Source: Heterohyrax brucei (lineage: Eukaryota; Chordata; Mammalia; Hyracoidea; Procaviidae). Taken from it: a stretch of DNA of 64,000 bases. The notes beneath the pieces are model-generated. The model saw only the letters and a program-made list of their open reading frames with translations, had not been told where the DNA came from and made no database searches. The translations under genes were made by a program, and so were the position numbers. This document shows positions 34,653-45,885 of the stretch, one piece after another (the stretch's first letter is position 1; the number at the start of each line of letters is the position of its first letter). The stretch lies in the NCBI GenBank assembly GCA_028571685.1, contig CM053141.1, forward strand, positions 70,603,833-70,667,832, in the 5' to 3' direction.

Positions 34653-35865
34653 GTGTTTTTGTTTGTTTGTTTTTTTCCTGTGCGTAATTTGTACCCTGGG
34701 TTTGAGCTATGTTCTAGACTTTGATGATCCCGGAATTGCTGTGCCAGCCTTCATCCCTTTCGAGAGCTCCTTTCTTCTCCATCCTATCTGGTGCTTACTG
34801 GTCTCCTAAGCCCACTTTTGAAAGCCTGCTGCTGATCTCTGGAGGTGTAGTTCCTGCCCATCTATTTTTCTTCTTTGTTTTGTGTCTTTTTGCCTACACA
34901 TAAGAATCCCAAGCTTACTATCTCCCAGGGGAACAACCAGTTTTATGTAGTTTAGAAAGTGCTCTGGTGAAGAGGCACTGGGTCCTGTAGGAGGGATCAA
35001 AACCCAGCACCATGGTTCTGGAGCTTCCTGGTGTGGGCTCAGTCTGTGAATGCTCAGTGCCCACCAAGCACAGAAATTGCCAACACACAGTCATCTGTGC
35101 TTCCTCTGGGACCTCATTCTGGGATGGGAATCTATTCCAAAAATGTCCCAGAAGCAGTATCTGGAGAGCAGGAAGTTGAGGGGGAGGTTCTCTGCTTTTT
35201 ATTTACATGCAGTGATTTGGAATTCTGCTTGCACAAATTCATCTGAGATCATCTAAAGATTAAACTTACTGTGTGCTGTCTGCATTTCCCTGTAGTTTCC
35301 TTTTTCTGTTTTTAATAGGTACAATGTGAGCATGTTCAGAATGCTAATACCTTAAACCTCACCATAATTAAATACATGTGCTGCTTCAGTTCTACAGAAA
35401 TCCCAGGTGTCTTTCTAATCTCTGCTTTGCTAGTACATAGAGATTGTTTTTACAGATAAAAACAAAATATATAAATGATAATAACAGAAAATCTGAGCCA
35501 AATACATAATTATACAGATGGACACAGTGATGTTATGTTGGACAGTGAAGTCAAATGATGTTTCATAGGAAGTTTCAGGTTCCCTCGAGTCTACTTTGAC
35601 ACCTCTGTTTGAGATGCTGTGAAATGAAAACCTAGTTGACTACAGGACTGCATTTTCAGAATGTGTTCTTGCTGCCATATGCCTGGTATTTACTGTTACA
35701 GATATTATTGAGAATCTGAGCACTTAGAGCTTTATGATGTTTAATCAGAAGTCATGGTTCCGTGGCTACTTAGAATAGATTCCTTTTGCTATAATGAAGG
35801 GTTAATCTGTCATCCAATCAAAATTAACCAATAAATTCAGAATCTTTTGCATATAGGAATAATAA
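34653..35865. other. Non-coding stretch, no recognised element
   Basis: A (GTTT)n-like tract at 34658-34675. Overlapping open frames of about 70 codons at 35031-35256 lack recognisable domains or splice context. I see no gene. Confidence 0.4.
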
Positions 35866-35869
35866 TAGC

Positions 35870-36065
35870 CAACATTTTGTAATGCTTGCCATGTTAGGCA
35901 GTGCATTGAAGGCTTTGTGTACTTAAGTTTGAGTCATCCACCGAGTACCTTTGGGGAGTAGGTACTGTTATCCTTAATACGTAAGTAGAGAATTGAAGGA
36001 TTTAGCAAGATGAAGTGACCTTCACATATGCTGTGACTAGTAGTGGCATTAGCAGATACCCTATA
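35870..36065 (-). repeat. MIR-family relic, antisense
   Basis: 'agtaggtactgttatcctta' and 'gaattgaaggatttagcaag' resemble the MIR core in antisense order. Confidence 0.65.
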
Positions 36066-36271
36066 TTGTTTTGGTCTCAAATTGTACTCAGTAGAAGAGT
36101 CAGTTGGGTAGTTTGATTAACATGAAGATTCCTGGCCATTTTATATAGGGGTAGCCCAGGAATCTGTATTTTTAACACCCTTCTCCCTTCCCTGCCAAGT
36201 CAAGTGCCATCGAGTTGGATCCCTGGTGTTTCTAATTAAATTGATCCAGGGATTTATCTTTGAGAACTGTT

Positions 36272-36737
36272 GCTCTTCTGTCCTCCTGGGTCTCTTTCAT
36301 CCTCAACAGCATAAAGCACTTTAGGGGAAAACACTGCTTAGATGATCTAATTCAGGCATGTGATGATGACTGTGACCCATGCTTTGGGCAGGAAGGGCTC
36401 TATCACCATCACAAGGTGAGCTGGAAGACAGAGCCCGGTGCAGAGGTTACATCATGTGGCATTGGGGAGGACACCTTATTTGAAATATTTTTAAATTCAT
36501 GAAAAGTAGGAATATCATTGGTTGCTGTGATGCTGGAAGCTGTGCCACTGGTATTTAGGTACTTGCAGGATCAGCCATGGTAGACAGGTTTCAGCTGAGC
36601 GTCCAAACTAAGACTGGGAAGAAGGACACAGCAGTCTACTTAGGAAAAGAATTAGCCAGGAAAAACCTTATAAATAACCATGGAACACTGCCAGAAAATG
36701 AGCCCCCAGGTTGGAAAATACTCGGAAGACGACTAGG
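36272..36737. repeat. Arm A of an inverted, permuted duplication (source copy)
   Basis: 36272-36520 is non-RTE flank and 36521-36737 is the RTE 5' end. The whole segment reappears in reverse complement at 38027-38500 with roughly 90% or better identity by eye, for example 'gatgatctaattcaggcatg' against the complement of 'catgcctgaattaggtcatc'. Confidence 0.88.
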
Positions 36738-37104
36738 GAATAGCTGCCTCCTCAAAGTACAGTCAACCTTAATGACATGGATGGAGTAAGGCCTTCAGGA
36801 TCTTCATTCATTGATGTCACACAACTCGAAAAGAAACAGCTGCAAATATCCATTAATAATGAGGACATGGAATGTACAAAGTATGAATCTAGGAAAACTG
36901 GAAATCATCTAAAATGAAATGGAACACATAAACATCAATATCCTAGGCATTAGTGAGGTGAAATGGACCAGTTTTCCCCATTTTGAATCTGACAGTCACA
37001 TAGTCTACTATGTTGGGAACAAACACTTGGAGAGGAATTGTGATGCATTCATCATTAAAAAGAACATTTCAAGATCTGTCCTGAAGTACAGTGCTGACAG
37101 TGAC

Positions 37105-37232
37105 AGAATAATATCCATATGAAAATGGCCCAACAACAACTTTATTGTAGTTAATTTTTTAAAAAGAGGGGTATAATTGATATACAATAAACTCATATTT
37201 ACATATTGAAAAAAAAGAATAACATCCATATG
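37105..37232. mobile_element. 94-bp retroposed insertion inside the RTE
   Basis: 37122-37215 interrupts the RTE endonuclease region. It is flanked by 'agaataatatccatatg' (37105-37121) and 'agaataacatccatatg' (37216-37232), 16 of 17 bases identical, and ends in an A-rich tail. The third RTE copy reads straight through this site (54604-54618). The insert includes 'ataattgatatacaataaac', reminiscent of old L1 3' sequence. L1-mediated retroposition is the simplest explanation. Confidence 0.82.
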
Positions 37233-38026
37233 CCTATAAAGAGGGCCAGTTAATATGACTATTATTCAAATTTAAACATCAAGCACTCAGGCCAAAGATG
37301 AAGAGATTGAAGATTACTACCAGCTTCTGCAGTCTGAAATTGATCAAACATGTAATCAGGACACGTTGATTACTGGTGACTGGAAGGCAAAAGTTGAAAA
37401 CAAAAAAGAAGTATCGGTAGTTGGAAAATACAGCCTTTGTGATAGAAATAATGCCAGAGGTTGCATGATAGAATTTTGTAAGACTAACAACTTCTTCATT
37501 GCAAATACCTTTTTTCACCAACACAAACAGCAGCTGTACACATGCACCTCACCAGATGGAATACAAAGGAGCCAAATTGACTCTTATCTGTGGAAAAAGA
37601 TGATGGGAAAGCTCCATATCAGCAGTCAGAACAAGACCAGGTGGTGACTGCTGCACACATCATCAGTTGTTCATGTGCAAATTCAAATTGAAACTTGAGA
37701 AAATTAGAATAAGTCCATGAAAGCCAAAGTATGACCTTGAATATATCGCTCCTGAGTTTAAAGACCATCTCAGTAACAGGTGAACTGTGGAATGACATCA
37801 AAGGTATTATCCATGAAGAGAGCAAGAGGTCATAAAGACAGGGAAGAAAGAAAAGGCCAAATTGGATGTCAGAACAGACATCAAGCAGCTAAAGCAAAAG
37901 GAAGGAATGGCAAAGTAAGAGACTTAAACAGAAGATTTCAAAGAGCAGCTCGAGAAGACAAAAGCAAGTATTATAATGACACATGCGAAGAGCTGGAAAT
38001 GGAAAATCAGAAGTTGGAAATGGAAA

Positions 38027-38598
38027 CCAGTCATCTTCCAAGTATCATCCAACCTGGGGGCTCATTTTCTGGCACCACATCTGACAGTGTTCCACGGTTA
38101 TTTATAAGGTTTTCCCTGACTAATTTTCCTAAGTAGATTGCTGTGTCCTTCTTCCCAGTCTTAGTTTGGATGCTCAGCTGAAACCTGTCTACCACGGCTG
38201 ATCCTGCAAGTACCTAAATACCAGTGGCATAGCTTCCAGCATCATAGCAACCAATGATATTCCTACTTTTCATGAATTTAAAAATATTTCAAATAAGGTA
38301 TCCTCCCCAATGCCACATGGTGTAACCTTTGCACTGGGTTCTGTCTTCCAGCTCACCCTGTGATGGTGATTGAGCCCTGCCTGGCCGAAGCATGGATCAC
38401 AGTCATCATCACATGCCTGAATTAGGTCATCTAAGCAGTGTTTCCCCCTAAAGTGCTTTGTGCTGTTGAGAATAAAAGAGACTCAGGAGGACAGAAGAGC
38501 ATTTTTGACGATTTCCAGTTTTCCTAGATTCATACTTTGTACATTCCATGTCCTCATTATTAATGGATATTTGTAGCTGTTTCTTTTCATTTTGAGTT
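38027..38598. repeat. Inverted, circularly permuted copy of 36272-36912
   Basis: Plus-strand order here is reverse complement of 36737-36272 (38027-38500) and then reverse complement of 36912-36824 (38501-38598). A plain inverted duplication would give the opposite order. Bases 36738-36823 are absent. RTE sense sequence resumes at about 38599 with 'ccatttcttaagctgaaaga', matching the 55494 region of the third copy. The block includes about 250 bp of non-RTE flank. Confidence 0.85.
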
Positions 38599-39760
38599 TT
38601 CCATTTCTTAAGCTGAAAGAACTGAAGAAAAAAATGCCTTGAGTTGCAGTAGTGAAGTATTCTACAGGGAAGGTATTGAACAACTCAGGGAGCATCGAAA
38701 GAAGAGGAAAGGAATATACAGTCATTATGCCAGAAAGAAATGATCGATGTTCAGACATTTCAAGCAGTAGCATATGATCAGGAACCAATGGTACTGAAGG
38801 AAGAAGTCGAAGCTGCATTGAAGGCATTGGCAAAACACATGGCTCCGGGAATTGATGAACATCAGTTGAGATACTTCAACAAACAGATGCAGTGCTGGAA
38901 GTGCTCATTCATCTATGCCAAGAAATTTGGAGGGCAGCTACCTGGCCAGCCTACTGGAAGAGATCCATATTTATGCCCATTCCAAAGAAAGGTGATCCAA
39001 CTCAGTGTAGAAATTACTGAACAATATCCTTGATATCACATACAAGTAGAGTTTTGCTCAAGATCATTCAAAAGTGACTACAACAGTTTATTGACAAGGA
39101 ATTGCCAGAAATTCAAGCTGGTTTCAGAAGAGGACATGGAAGCAGGGATATCATTGCTAATGTCAGATGGATCTTAGGTGAAAGCAGAGAATACTGGAAA
39201 GATGTTTGCCTGTGTTTCATTGACTGTAAATTGCATCGGGAAAATCTGCTGCGAAGGACCTCTTGAAAGTATTGAAAAGTGAAGATGTCACCTTGAAGAC
39301 TAAAGTGCACCTGACCCAAGCCATGGTATTTTCATTCACATCATATGTGTGCAAAAGCTGGACAATGAACAAGGAAGATAGAAGAAGAATTGATGTCTTT
39401 GAATTGTGGTGTTGGAGAAGAATGTCGAAGGTACCATGGACCACCAAAAGAACAAACAAATCTGTTCTGGAATAAGTGCAACCAGAGTGCTCTTTGGAAG
39501 TAAAGATGGCAAAACTGCATCATCCATACTTCGGACATGTTGTCAGGAAGGATGAGTCTCTGTAGAAAGGCATGATGCTTGATAGAGTGAAGGGTCAACA
39601 AAAAAGAGAAAGACCCTTGACAAGATGGATTGACACAGTGGTCACGATGGACTTAAGCATAGAAACTGTTGTGGACATGGCTCAAGACCAGGCAGTATTT
39701 CATTCTCTTGTTTATAGGGTCACTATGAGTTGGAATCGACCTGATGACACCTAACAACAG

Positions 39761-40495
39761 CAATGACAGGAACATCATTTGACCTACATATATGTGTATA
39801 TGTATGTACACATACACACACACTTTAAGGAACATTTGTTGCTATAATCAGTATTCTTTATAAGTTCCTTTAGCTGAAGATACTTCACGAAACTGTAGAA
39901 TTTTCTAGGAAAGTTTGTATTCTATCTAACTGATGGAAGAGAACAATGGTAGCTTTTTGTTCTTTAAAATGATCAAATAAAACCCTCAAACTAATAGTGC
40001 ATAAACATTCTTCATCTTCACTTAGTCCATTTCATTCTTCAGACCTGGCATTTTTTAATAATTGCCATTTTTTAGAAAAGAAATGTAGTTCCCTGGTGAT
40101 TGTATAGCAGAGTTTGACTTAGATTTATAGTCACAACTGAATTACTCATTATGTAGCCATTAACTGTTTTGACCGTAAGAAACTTCGCCCCTTGGCCTCG
40201 CTAGAACGCATCGTCATTACCATCATCAGCATCACCACCACATCTCTGTTTATATACAGTACTGACTTTTCAAAATTCTTGTGACTAGTGATTTTCCCAC
40301 AGCAACTTTGAAAATTTGGTGGTATTTCTGGACATTCAGACAGTGAGGTTCCTTTTTCTGCACCGTAGTTTTCTTCCCTGTAGCCTTTTAAATGAAGACA
40401 ACCCAGTCTGTCATAATAAGATGTGAGTAAGAGACCATGCTGCTTCTGCTCCTGAATTCTAGTTGCTACTTATGGAGTCCCACTAACTAGCCACT
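39761..40495. other. Non-coding stretch with short microsatellite
   Basis: 'tatatgtgtatatgtatgta' followed by 'cacatacacacaca' lies at 39788-39824. Otherwise unique AT-rich DNA. Confidence 0.4.
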
Positions 40496-40498
40496 AAG

Positions 40499-40685
40499 CA
40501 GGAATCCTGGTGGTGCAGTGGTTATATATTTAGCTGCTAACCAAAAGGTTGAAGGTTTGAACTCACCAGGTGCTCCACAGGAGGGAAATACTACTGTAAA
40601 GACTGCTGCTGAGGAAAGCTTATGGGGCAGTTCTGCTCTGTCTGATAAGAGTTACTATGACTTGGAGTTGACAGGAGTGGATATT
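40499..40685 (+). repeat. AfroSINE, full length
   Basis: 'aggaatcctggtggtgcagt', 'gctgctaaccaaaaggttga', 'ccaggtgctccacaggaggg', 'tatgacttggagttgacagg'. Confidence 0.9.
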
Positions 40686-41335
40686 TTTTAATGTGACAAG
40701 TCCTAGAAAGTGTTGATTTTTTAATATAATTTGCTTTGTTGTTATGAGACTGTGCACAGCAAAACAGAGTAGTTCAAAATTTCTGCACTTACATAGTCAA
40801 TGTCATTAATTACATTCTTTGAGTTGTGCAACAATTTACTTTTCTGATTATTCTTCCTCCATTAATGTACGCTCACTGCCCTCTAGGGTTCCTATCTAAT
40901 CTTTTGAGTTGCTACTGTCAATTCCCATATAGATAGTTCTTACAAGAGCACAATACTCAAGGCAGACATTTTTACTAGTCATGCTAAACCATTGTTTGGT
41001 TTTAAGAAGGCTTCAGGGGATAATTGTGGTTTAAGGTTTAAAGAGTGTCTTTAGGACAACAGTTTCAGGGGTTTATCCAACCTTCAGGGCTCCAGGAAGT
41101 CTGTATTCCTTGAGAACTGAGATTCTGTTTTGCGTTTTCCCTCTTTTAATCAAAATTCTTCTATAGAATCTTTTTTTCTCTCTGCAAATTACACTGAGCT
41201 TTAGTTGCTTGCTTTTTCTAATATCTTGTCTCAAATACATCAGAACTGTGGATTATTCTAAGAATTCACATATAAGCAAATGTAGGACATAGATTGGAGG
41301 GATGGGATAAAGAAATAATAGTACTCTAAATTCGC
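40686..41335. other. Non-coding stretch, no recognised element
   Basis: AT-rich sequence; 'gttatgagactgtgcacagc' and 'aacaatttacttttctgatt' look like decayed transposon sequence but I cannot name it. Confidence 0.35.
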
Positions 41336-41339
41336 ACAC

Positions 41340-41560
41340 TGTTGTTGTGCCTTTGAGTTGGTTCTGATTCATAGTACCACTGTGTACAACAGAATGAAAC
41401 ACTGCCTGGTCCTGTGGCCTCACAGTTGTTGACATATTTGAGGCCATTGTTGCATTCACTGTGTCAGTTCTTCTTGTTGAAGGTCTTCTTTTTCTCTGAT
41501 CCCGTGCTTTACCAACCATGATGTCCTTCACCAGGTACTGAGAAGTACTAGCAGCCCAGG
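41340..41560 (-). mobile_element. RTE LINE 3'-end fragment, antisense
   Basis: 'tgagttggttctgattcata', 'ccactgtgtacaacagaatg' and 'ggccattgttgcattcactg' match the antisense RTE tail at 250-365. The overlapping minus-strand frame gives RDQRKRRPSTRRTDTVNATM, like the RTE C-terminus (KRERPLTRWIDTVVTMDLS in the 36521 copy). Confidence 0.85.
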
Positions 41561-41801
41561 TATCAGTGAATAATGTACTCATCTTATGAGAATGCAAAGT
41601 CTAAAAAAAATCAGGAACTTCCTCCCTTTGTCATGCCCACTCACACCACTCATCTTCCTGACCTTATTATAGAAGAAACTTCCTTTAAAATGATTCCTTT
41701 GTGGTGCTTTTCACATTGCAATTTTCTTAAAGTATAAAAAGCATTGCTGTACTCCTCTTTTCTATCCTTTCTCTTTCTTACTGACCATCTTCCTTCTAAC
41801 T

Positions 41802-41930
41802 AGTTGTGATTGACACAATTCCTACTCATGGTGGCCTTCAGTGTTACAGAGTAAAAGTGCTCCATAGGGTTTTATTGGCTATAATCTTTTTATCTTTTAT
41901 TATTGTCCTTTAGGTGAGCAAATTAGCTTC
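41802..41930 (-). repeat. AfroSINE fragment, antisense
   Basis: 'gattgacacaattcctactc', 'agtgctccatagggttttat' and 'gcaaattagcttctcattaa' are diverged antisense AfroSINE segments. Confidence 0.65.
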
Positions 41931-41984
41931 TCATTAAAACAATTAATACATACTATTTTTTGACCTTGGTTGCTGACCCCACAA

Positions 41985-43420
41985 CATGTCAATACCCTTC
42001 ACTAATTTGGATTCTCTATTACCAGGTTTCCTGTCCCCTCCTGCCTTCTTGAACTTGCTGCTGGACTGGTGTGCCCATTTAGTCCCATTTTATTTTATGG
42101 GACTGTTTAATCTCTGGCTGAAGGATGAATCTCAGGAGTGACTTCACCTCTGGGCTAAAACTGTATCCTAGGGCTGTACTCTCAAGCTTTCTCTACTTTC
42201 TGTCAGACTGATAAGTCTTGTCTTTTTATTGAATTAGAATTTTATTCTGTATTTTTCCCCAGCTCTGCCCAGGACCTTCTATTGTGATCCCTGTTGGAGC
42301 AGCGGGTGGTAATATCCAGACACTGTCTAGTTGTGCTGGATCACCTGGAGGCAGCTGCAGTGGCTGTGGTCCGTTCGTCCTCTGGACTAATCTTCCCTTT
42401 CTGACTTTGATTTTCTTCGTATTCCTTTGTTCCAGACAGAGGGAGATCAGTGAAGTATCTTAGGTGGCAGCTCACAAGCTTGTAAGACCCTAGAGGATAT
42501 TTACCACAGTAGAATGTTGAATACTTTTCTTATAAACTGCCATGCCAGTTGAGCTCGATGTTTCTCTAAGACTTTGGTCCCCATAGCTCTAAGCCTAGTA
42601 ATTGGTCCTTCAGGGAGTTTGGATGTGTGTATGGATCTTTCATGACCTTGCCTTGGACCAAGTGTGATGGCTTCCTCAGTATTGTATACTGCCTTACTGT
42701 TCACAAAAATTAACCACTTACCTATTACTTATCTAATGTTTTTCCATTCCTACTCCTCCCTTCTCTTGTAACAATCAAAAAATGTTTCTTTTTATGTCTA
42801 AGCATTTTCATCAGTTTCTACAGTGATGTTCTCATATAGTATTTGTCCTTTTGTGATTAACTTATTTCACTCCGCATGATGCCTTCCATGTTATGAGATG
42901 CTTCACAGATTCATCTTGTTCTTTATTATTGCTTGATATTCCGCTGTCTGTATGTACTAGAGTTTGTTTATCATTCTTCTGTTATGGGGCATCTAGGTTG
43001 TTTCCATCTTTTTGCTGTTGTGAACAATACTTCAGTAAACATGGGTATGCACATGTCTGTTCGTGTGATGGCTCTTATTTCTCTAGGATATATTTCTATG
43101 AGCAGGATTGATGGATCATATGGTGTTTCTATTTCTAGATTTTTAATGAAGTGCTGTATCATTTTCTAAAATGATTGTACTATTTTGTATCCCCACCAGC
43201 AGTGCATAAGATTTTTAGTCTTCCTATGGCCTCTCCAACATTTGTTGTTTTATGTTTTTTTTTTTTTTTTTTCTGATTTGTGCCAGTAATGCCAGGATGT
43301 GATGGTATCTCATTGTGATTTTGTTTTGCATTTTACTAAGGGTGGTGATCGCAAGCATTTCCTGATCACAATTGTCCTGTAGAATCTTCTATCAAAATGT
43401 TTAGTAATGGTAGTGAGGCA
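41985..43420 (-). mobile_element. LINE-1 3' portion, antisense
   Basis: 3'UTR at about 41985-42720 ('ttaatctctggctgaaggat', 'gtgatccctgttggagcagc', 'ttgtaagaccctagaggata'), then the ORF2 C-terminal region to about 43420. A minus-strand remnant at 43162-42971 reads SILLIEIYPREIRAITRTDM, the usual ORF2 C-terminal signature. A 20-base T-run sits inside at about 43254-43272. 5'-truncated and inactive. Confidence 0.85.
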
Positions 43421-44565
43421 CCAACCACTTCTTCTAGGCTTATGATGAAAGAGGCAGATCATGGAGAAAGGTAGCCACACGTTCCATGTCCTCCTTGTGT
43501 TGGCTGACTCTGTTCATTCCTCTGTTGATACAGGATCAGAGGCTAGTTGTCAAGCCTTGGATGGCCACTTGCAAGCTTTTAAGACCTCACACACTAAGCA
43601 ACAAATCGGGAGGAAGAACAGAAGCACTATACATTATTCGGCTGGTTAGTTAGGATATCCCATGAAACCATGATCTTAAACCTCCAGTCTGAGAAACCAA
43701 ATACCCATGGGAGTTTTGGTTGTATATAAGCAGCCTCAGCAGCTACTCTCTGTCTGTCTTTTTTACTTTTTTGGTCAGTATTTTAAATATGTCACACAAC
43801 TTTTGTCATTTCACCTTTTTAAAGCTGTACAACTTCTTGATAGCAATTGCAGTAATCGATTGTGCAACCCTACCTTTATTGCCCTCTCCTTCTCACCACG
43901 TCTAGCCATTAATATACTCTGTTCTCTCTATGCTTGCCTTTCCTTGTCTTTTTATATAAATGAAGTTATATAATATTTGCCTTTCTGTGATTGATATACT
44001 CAGTGTAATGTTTGCTGGGGCCATTCATGTAAGTATTGTAGCATGTGTTGAGTCTTTATTTCTCCTATAGGCTGAGTAGTGTTTGTATGTCTGAGTAGTT
44101 ATTGTATGTCTACCACATTTTGTGCATCCACCTGTTAATGGGCATTTAGATTGTTTTCAGTTTTTGGCTGTTGTGAGTAGTGTTGCAATGAACATTGGTA
44201 TACAAGTCTCTGAGTCTCTACTTTCAAGTTTTTGGGGTATATATCTAGGAGTGGAATTGCTAGATCAGTTGGTGGGTTTCTTTTTTGGTTCTTGAAGAAC
44301 TGCTACCTGGCTTTTCACAATGACTACCATTTTGCATTCACACCAGCAATGGGTAAGGGTTCTAATTTCCCTATTTCCTTGCCAACATATGTTGTTATTA
44401 TTGTCTTAACCATCTTAGGGAGAGTGAAATGCTGTCTCCTTGTGGTTCTGATGGCTAATGATGCTTGAGCATCTCTTCATGTATTTCCTGGCCATTTGAA
44501 TGTCCTCTTTGCAAAAAGATGTTGGTCTTTTTGTGGAGATACTTGAATGAAGGCTACACAGCTGA
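43421..44565 (-). mobile_element. Older L1 pieces, antisense, possibly two insertions
   Basis: 43430-43700 has an L1 3'UTR-like block ('gatggccacttgcaagcttt', 'taagacctcacacactaagc'). 43780-44565 reads as antisense ancient L1 ('tgggcatttagattgttttc', 'gttgcaatgaacattggtat'). More diverged than the neighbour at 41985-43420. Boundaries are approximate. Confidence 0.65.
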
Positions 44566-45035
44566 CTTCAGGTTGCCAGTTATTTGTGAGCACCTGGCTC
44601 TTACTTCATTCACCCTTCTGGCTCCCTGTAACCACTGTTGTATTGCTCACACCTGAGTTTGGCTTCAGGTGAGAAGAGATCACATGGTGGAAGAATGTTA
44701 GCTCCTGCATTGATGTAGAGCGAGGGCATATACTGCAGCAGCAAGTCGTCAGGACTCACAGTGGGAGCCCAAGAGCTGTGGCTTTTGGACTCTCTGAGCA
44801 GACTCTCTTTTGTGCTGAACTCATATATAGTATATATATGTGTTGATATGTGTGTCTTTTTAATATTTGTTTTTACATATAAAGTATATGCAGATATATT
44901 TATACAATGTACCCTTAGTCATATTTTATGTATTTTATAAAGACTGTGTTATATTTACGTATTTTGGGGGAGTTTTGTATACTTAGTAGTGTTTTCGTGA
45001 ACTGTAACAAGGACAGAGCCTTGATAATAATTAAT
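44566..45035. other. Non-coding stretch with TA microsatellite
   Basis: 'tatatatagtatatatatgt' near 44823 and an AT-rich tract to 44950. No other feature. Confidence 0.4.
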
Positions 45036-45039
45036 AGCA

Positions 45040-45170
45040 GATACCATTCAGGTAGGCACCTGAGCCACACACACACAGTTTACTACAAGCTGCTGACGTA
45101 AAGGTTGGTGGTTCTCACTCACTGAGTAGTGCTGTGGAAGAAAAACCTGGTGATCAGCATGTTTGAAGAG
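45040..45170 (+). repeat. AfroSINE head, weak
   Basis: 'ctgctgacgtaaaggttggt' and 'aagaaaaacctggtgatcag' fit the AfroSINE body, with the first 40 bases replaced by a CA run. Confidence 0.6.
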
Positions 45171-45392
45171 TATGATATTTTTACACAAATAATGCCTACC
45201 TTCTATGTTTGCTTGCAAACTGTGTCTTCCCCCAAGTTATTTTCGTAAATACTGATACTAATTTATTTTTTTTCCAACAATATGTAAAAAAAAAAAAATT
45301 AACCTAGCAGTGCTTATGTAAATACTTCACTGAGGGGAAGGCATGATTGGCAAACAGATTTAGAAGTTGCACATTTTTTGTGTAAAATGTGG

Positions 45393-45490
45393 TGCAGCCA
45401 GAAAACTCTATGGATCAGTTCTGTTGTGTAACCCGTGTTATCTCCGTGAGTTGGAATTGACTCCATGATAATGGCTTTGGGTTTTTAGAT
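45393..45490 (+). repeat. AfroSINE tail
   Basis: 'aaactctatggatcagttct' and 'gtgagttggaattgactcca' plus 'tgataatggctttgggtttt'. It may be the remainder of the SINE at 45040-45170, split by about 220 bp, or a separate copy. Confidence 0.75.
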
Positions 45491-45554
45491 TTACCATTTC
45501 AGTACTCATATGTACCAGAATCTGTGCATGTTGACACTGGTCCTCACAGGGAAG

Positions 45555-45700
45555 ATCATGGTGCTGGGAGATTCGTTTTACAGATGAGAAAATGGAAATT
45601 CAAAGAAATGAAGGAACTTTTCTGATTTTCACACAACTCCCAAGTGAGACACAGACCCAGCTCTGCAAAGACTGTCCTGCTGTTACTGTTCTTCTATAGC
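45555..45700 (-). repeat. MIR SINE relic, antisense
   Basis: 'ttttacagatgagaaaatgg', 'aaattcaaagaaatgaagga' and 'cccaagtgagacacagaccc' are the reverse-strand MIR core. Confidence 0.8.
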
Positions 45701-45789
45701 GCAATCCCTTTTATCATGTGTGGAAATTACAAGACTTGGGGTTGGAAGACCAGGTTAATGTCTTGGCTTTGTCACCAAGCCTTGACATC

Positions 45790-45885
45790 TTGTTAGTTGC
45801 GCTGGAGTCAATTGTCAGTTCTCACAACCCCATGTGTGCAGAATAAAACTGCTCCACAGGGTTTAAAACTTACTGTCTGAACTCT
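45790..45885 (-). repeat. AfroSINE fragment, antisense
   Basis: 'gctggagtcaattgtcagtt' and 'ataaaactgctccacagggt' match an antisense tail and middle. Confidence 0.65.

Larger units (their letters stand above)
36521..39760 (+). mobile_element. RTE-clade LINE, full-span but rearranged
   Basis: Starts 'gttgctgtgatgctggaagc' like the other long copies and ends 'ggaatcgacctgatgacacc' plus 'taacaacag'. Endonuclease pieces at 36919-37122 (MEHININILGISEVKW) and 37366-37647 (FCKTNNFFIANTFFHQHKQ, LYTCTSPDGIQRSQIDS). RT finger region at 38740-39033. Three lesions distinguish it: a 94-bp insertion at 37122-37215 with its own duplication; an inverted duplicated block at 38027-38598; and a deletion near 39228 that joins 'tttcattgactgtaa' directly to sequence lying about 0.5 kb further on in the 53993 copy. 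That deletion removes the RT catalytic box. Dead element. Confidence 0.9.

Noticed and set aside
34721-35256. Possible exon cluster with overlapping open frames
   Set aside because: No domain and no convincing splice-site arrangement; composition is ordinary.
36272-36520. Flank of the second RTE copy as a retrogene exon
   Set aside because: The frame at 36260-36502 looked protein-like at first, but it has no recognisable domain and shows no conserved reading frame in its inverted duplicate.
45040-45490. One AfroSINE split by a 220-bp insertion
   Set aside because: The head is too diverged and no target duplication is visible around the middle, so I list two fragments instead.
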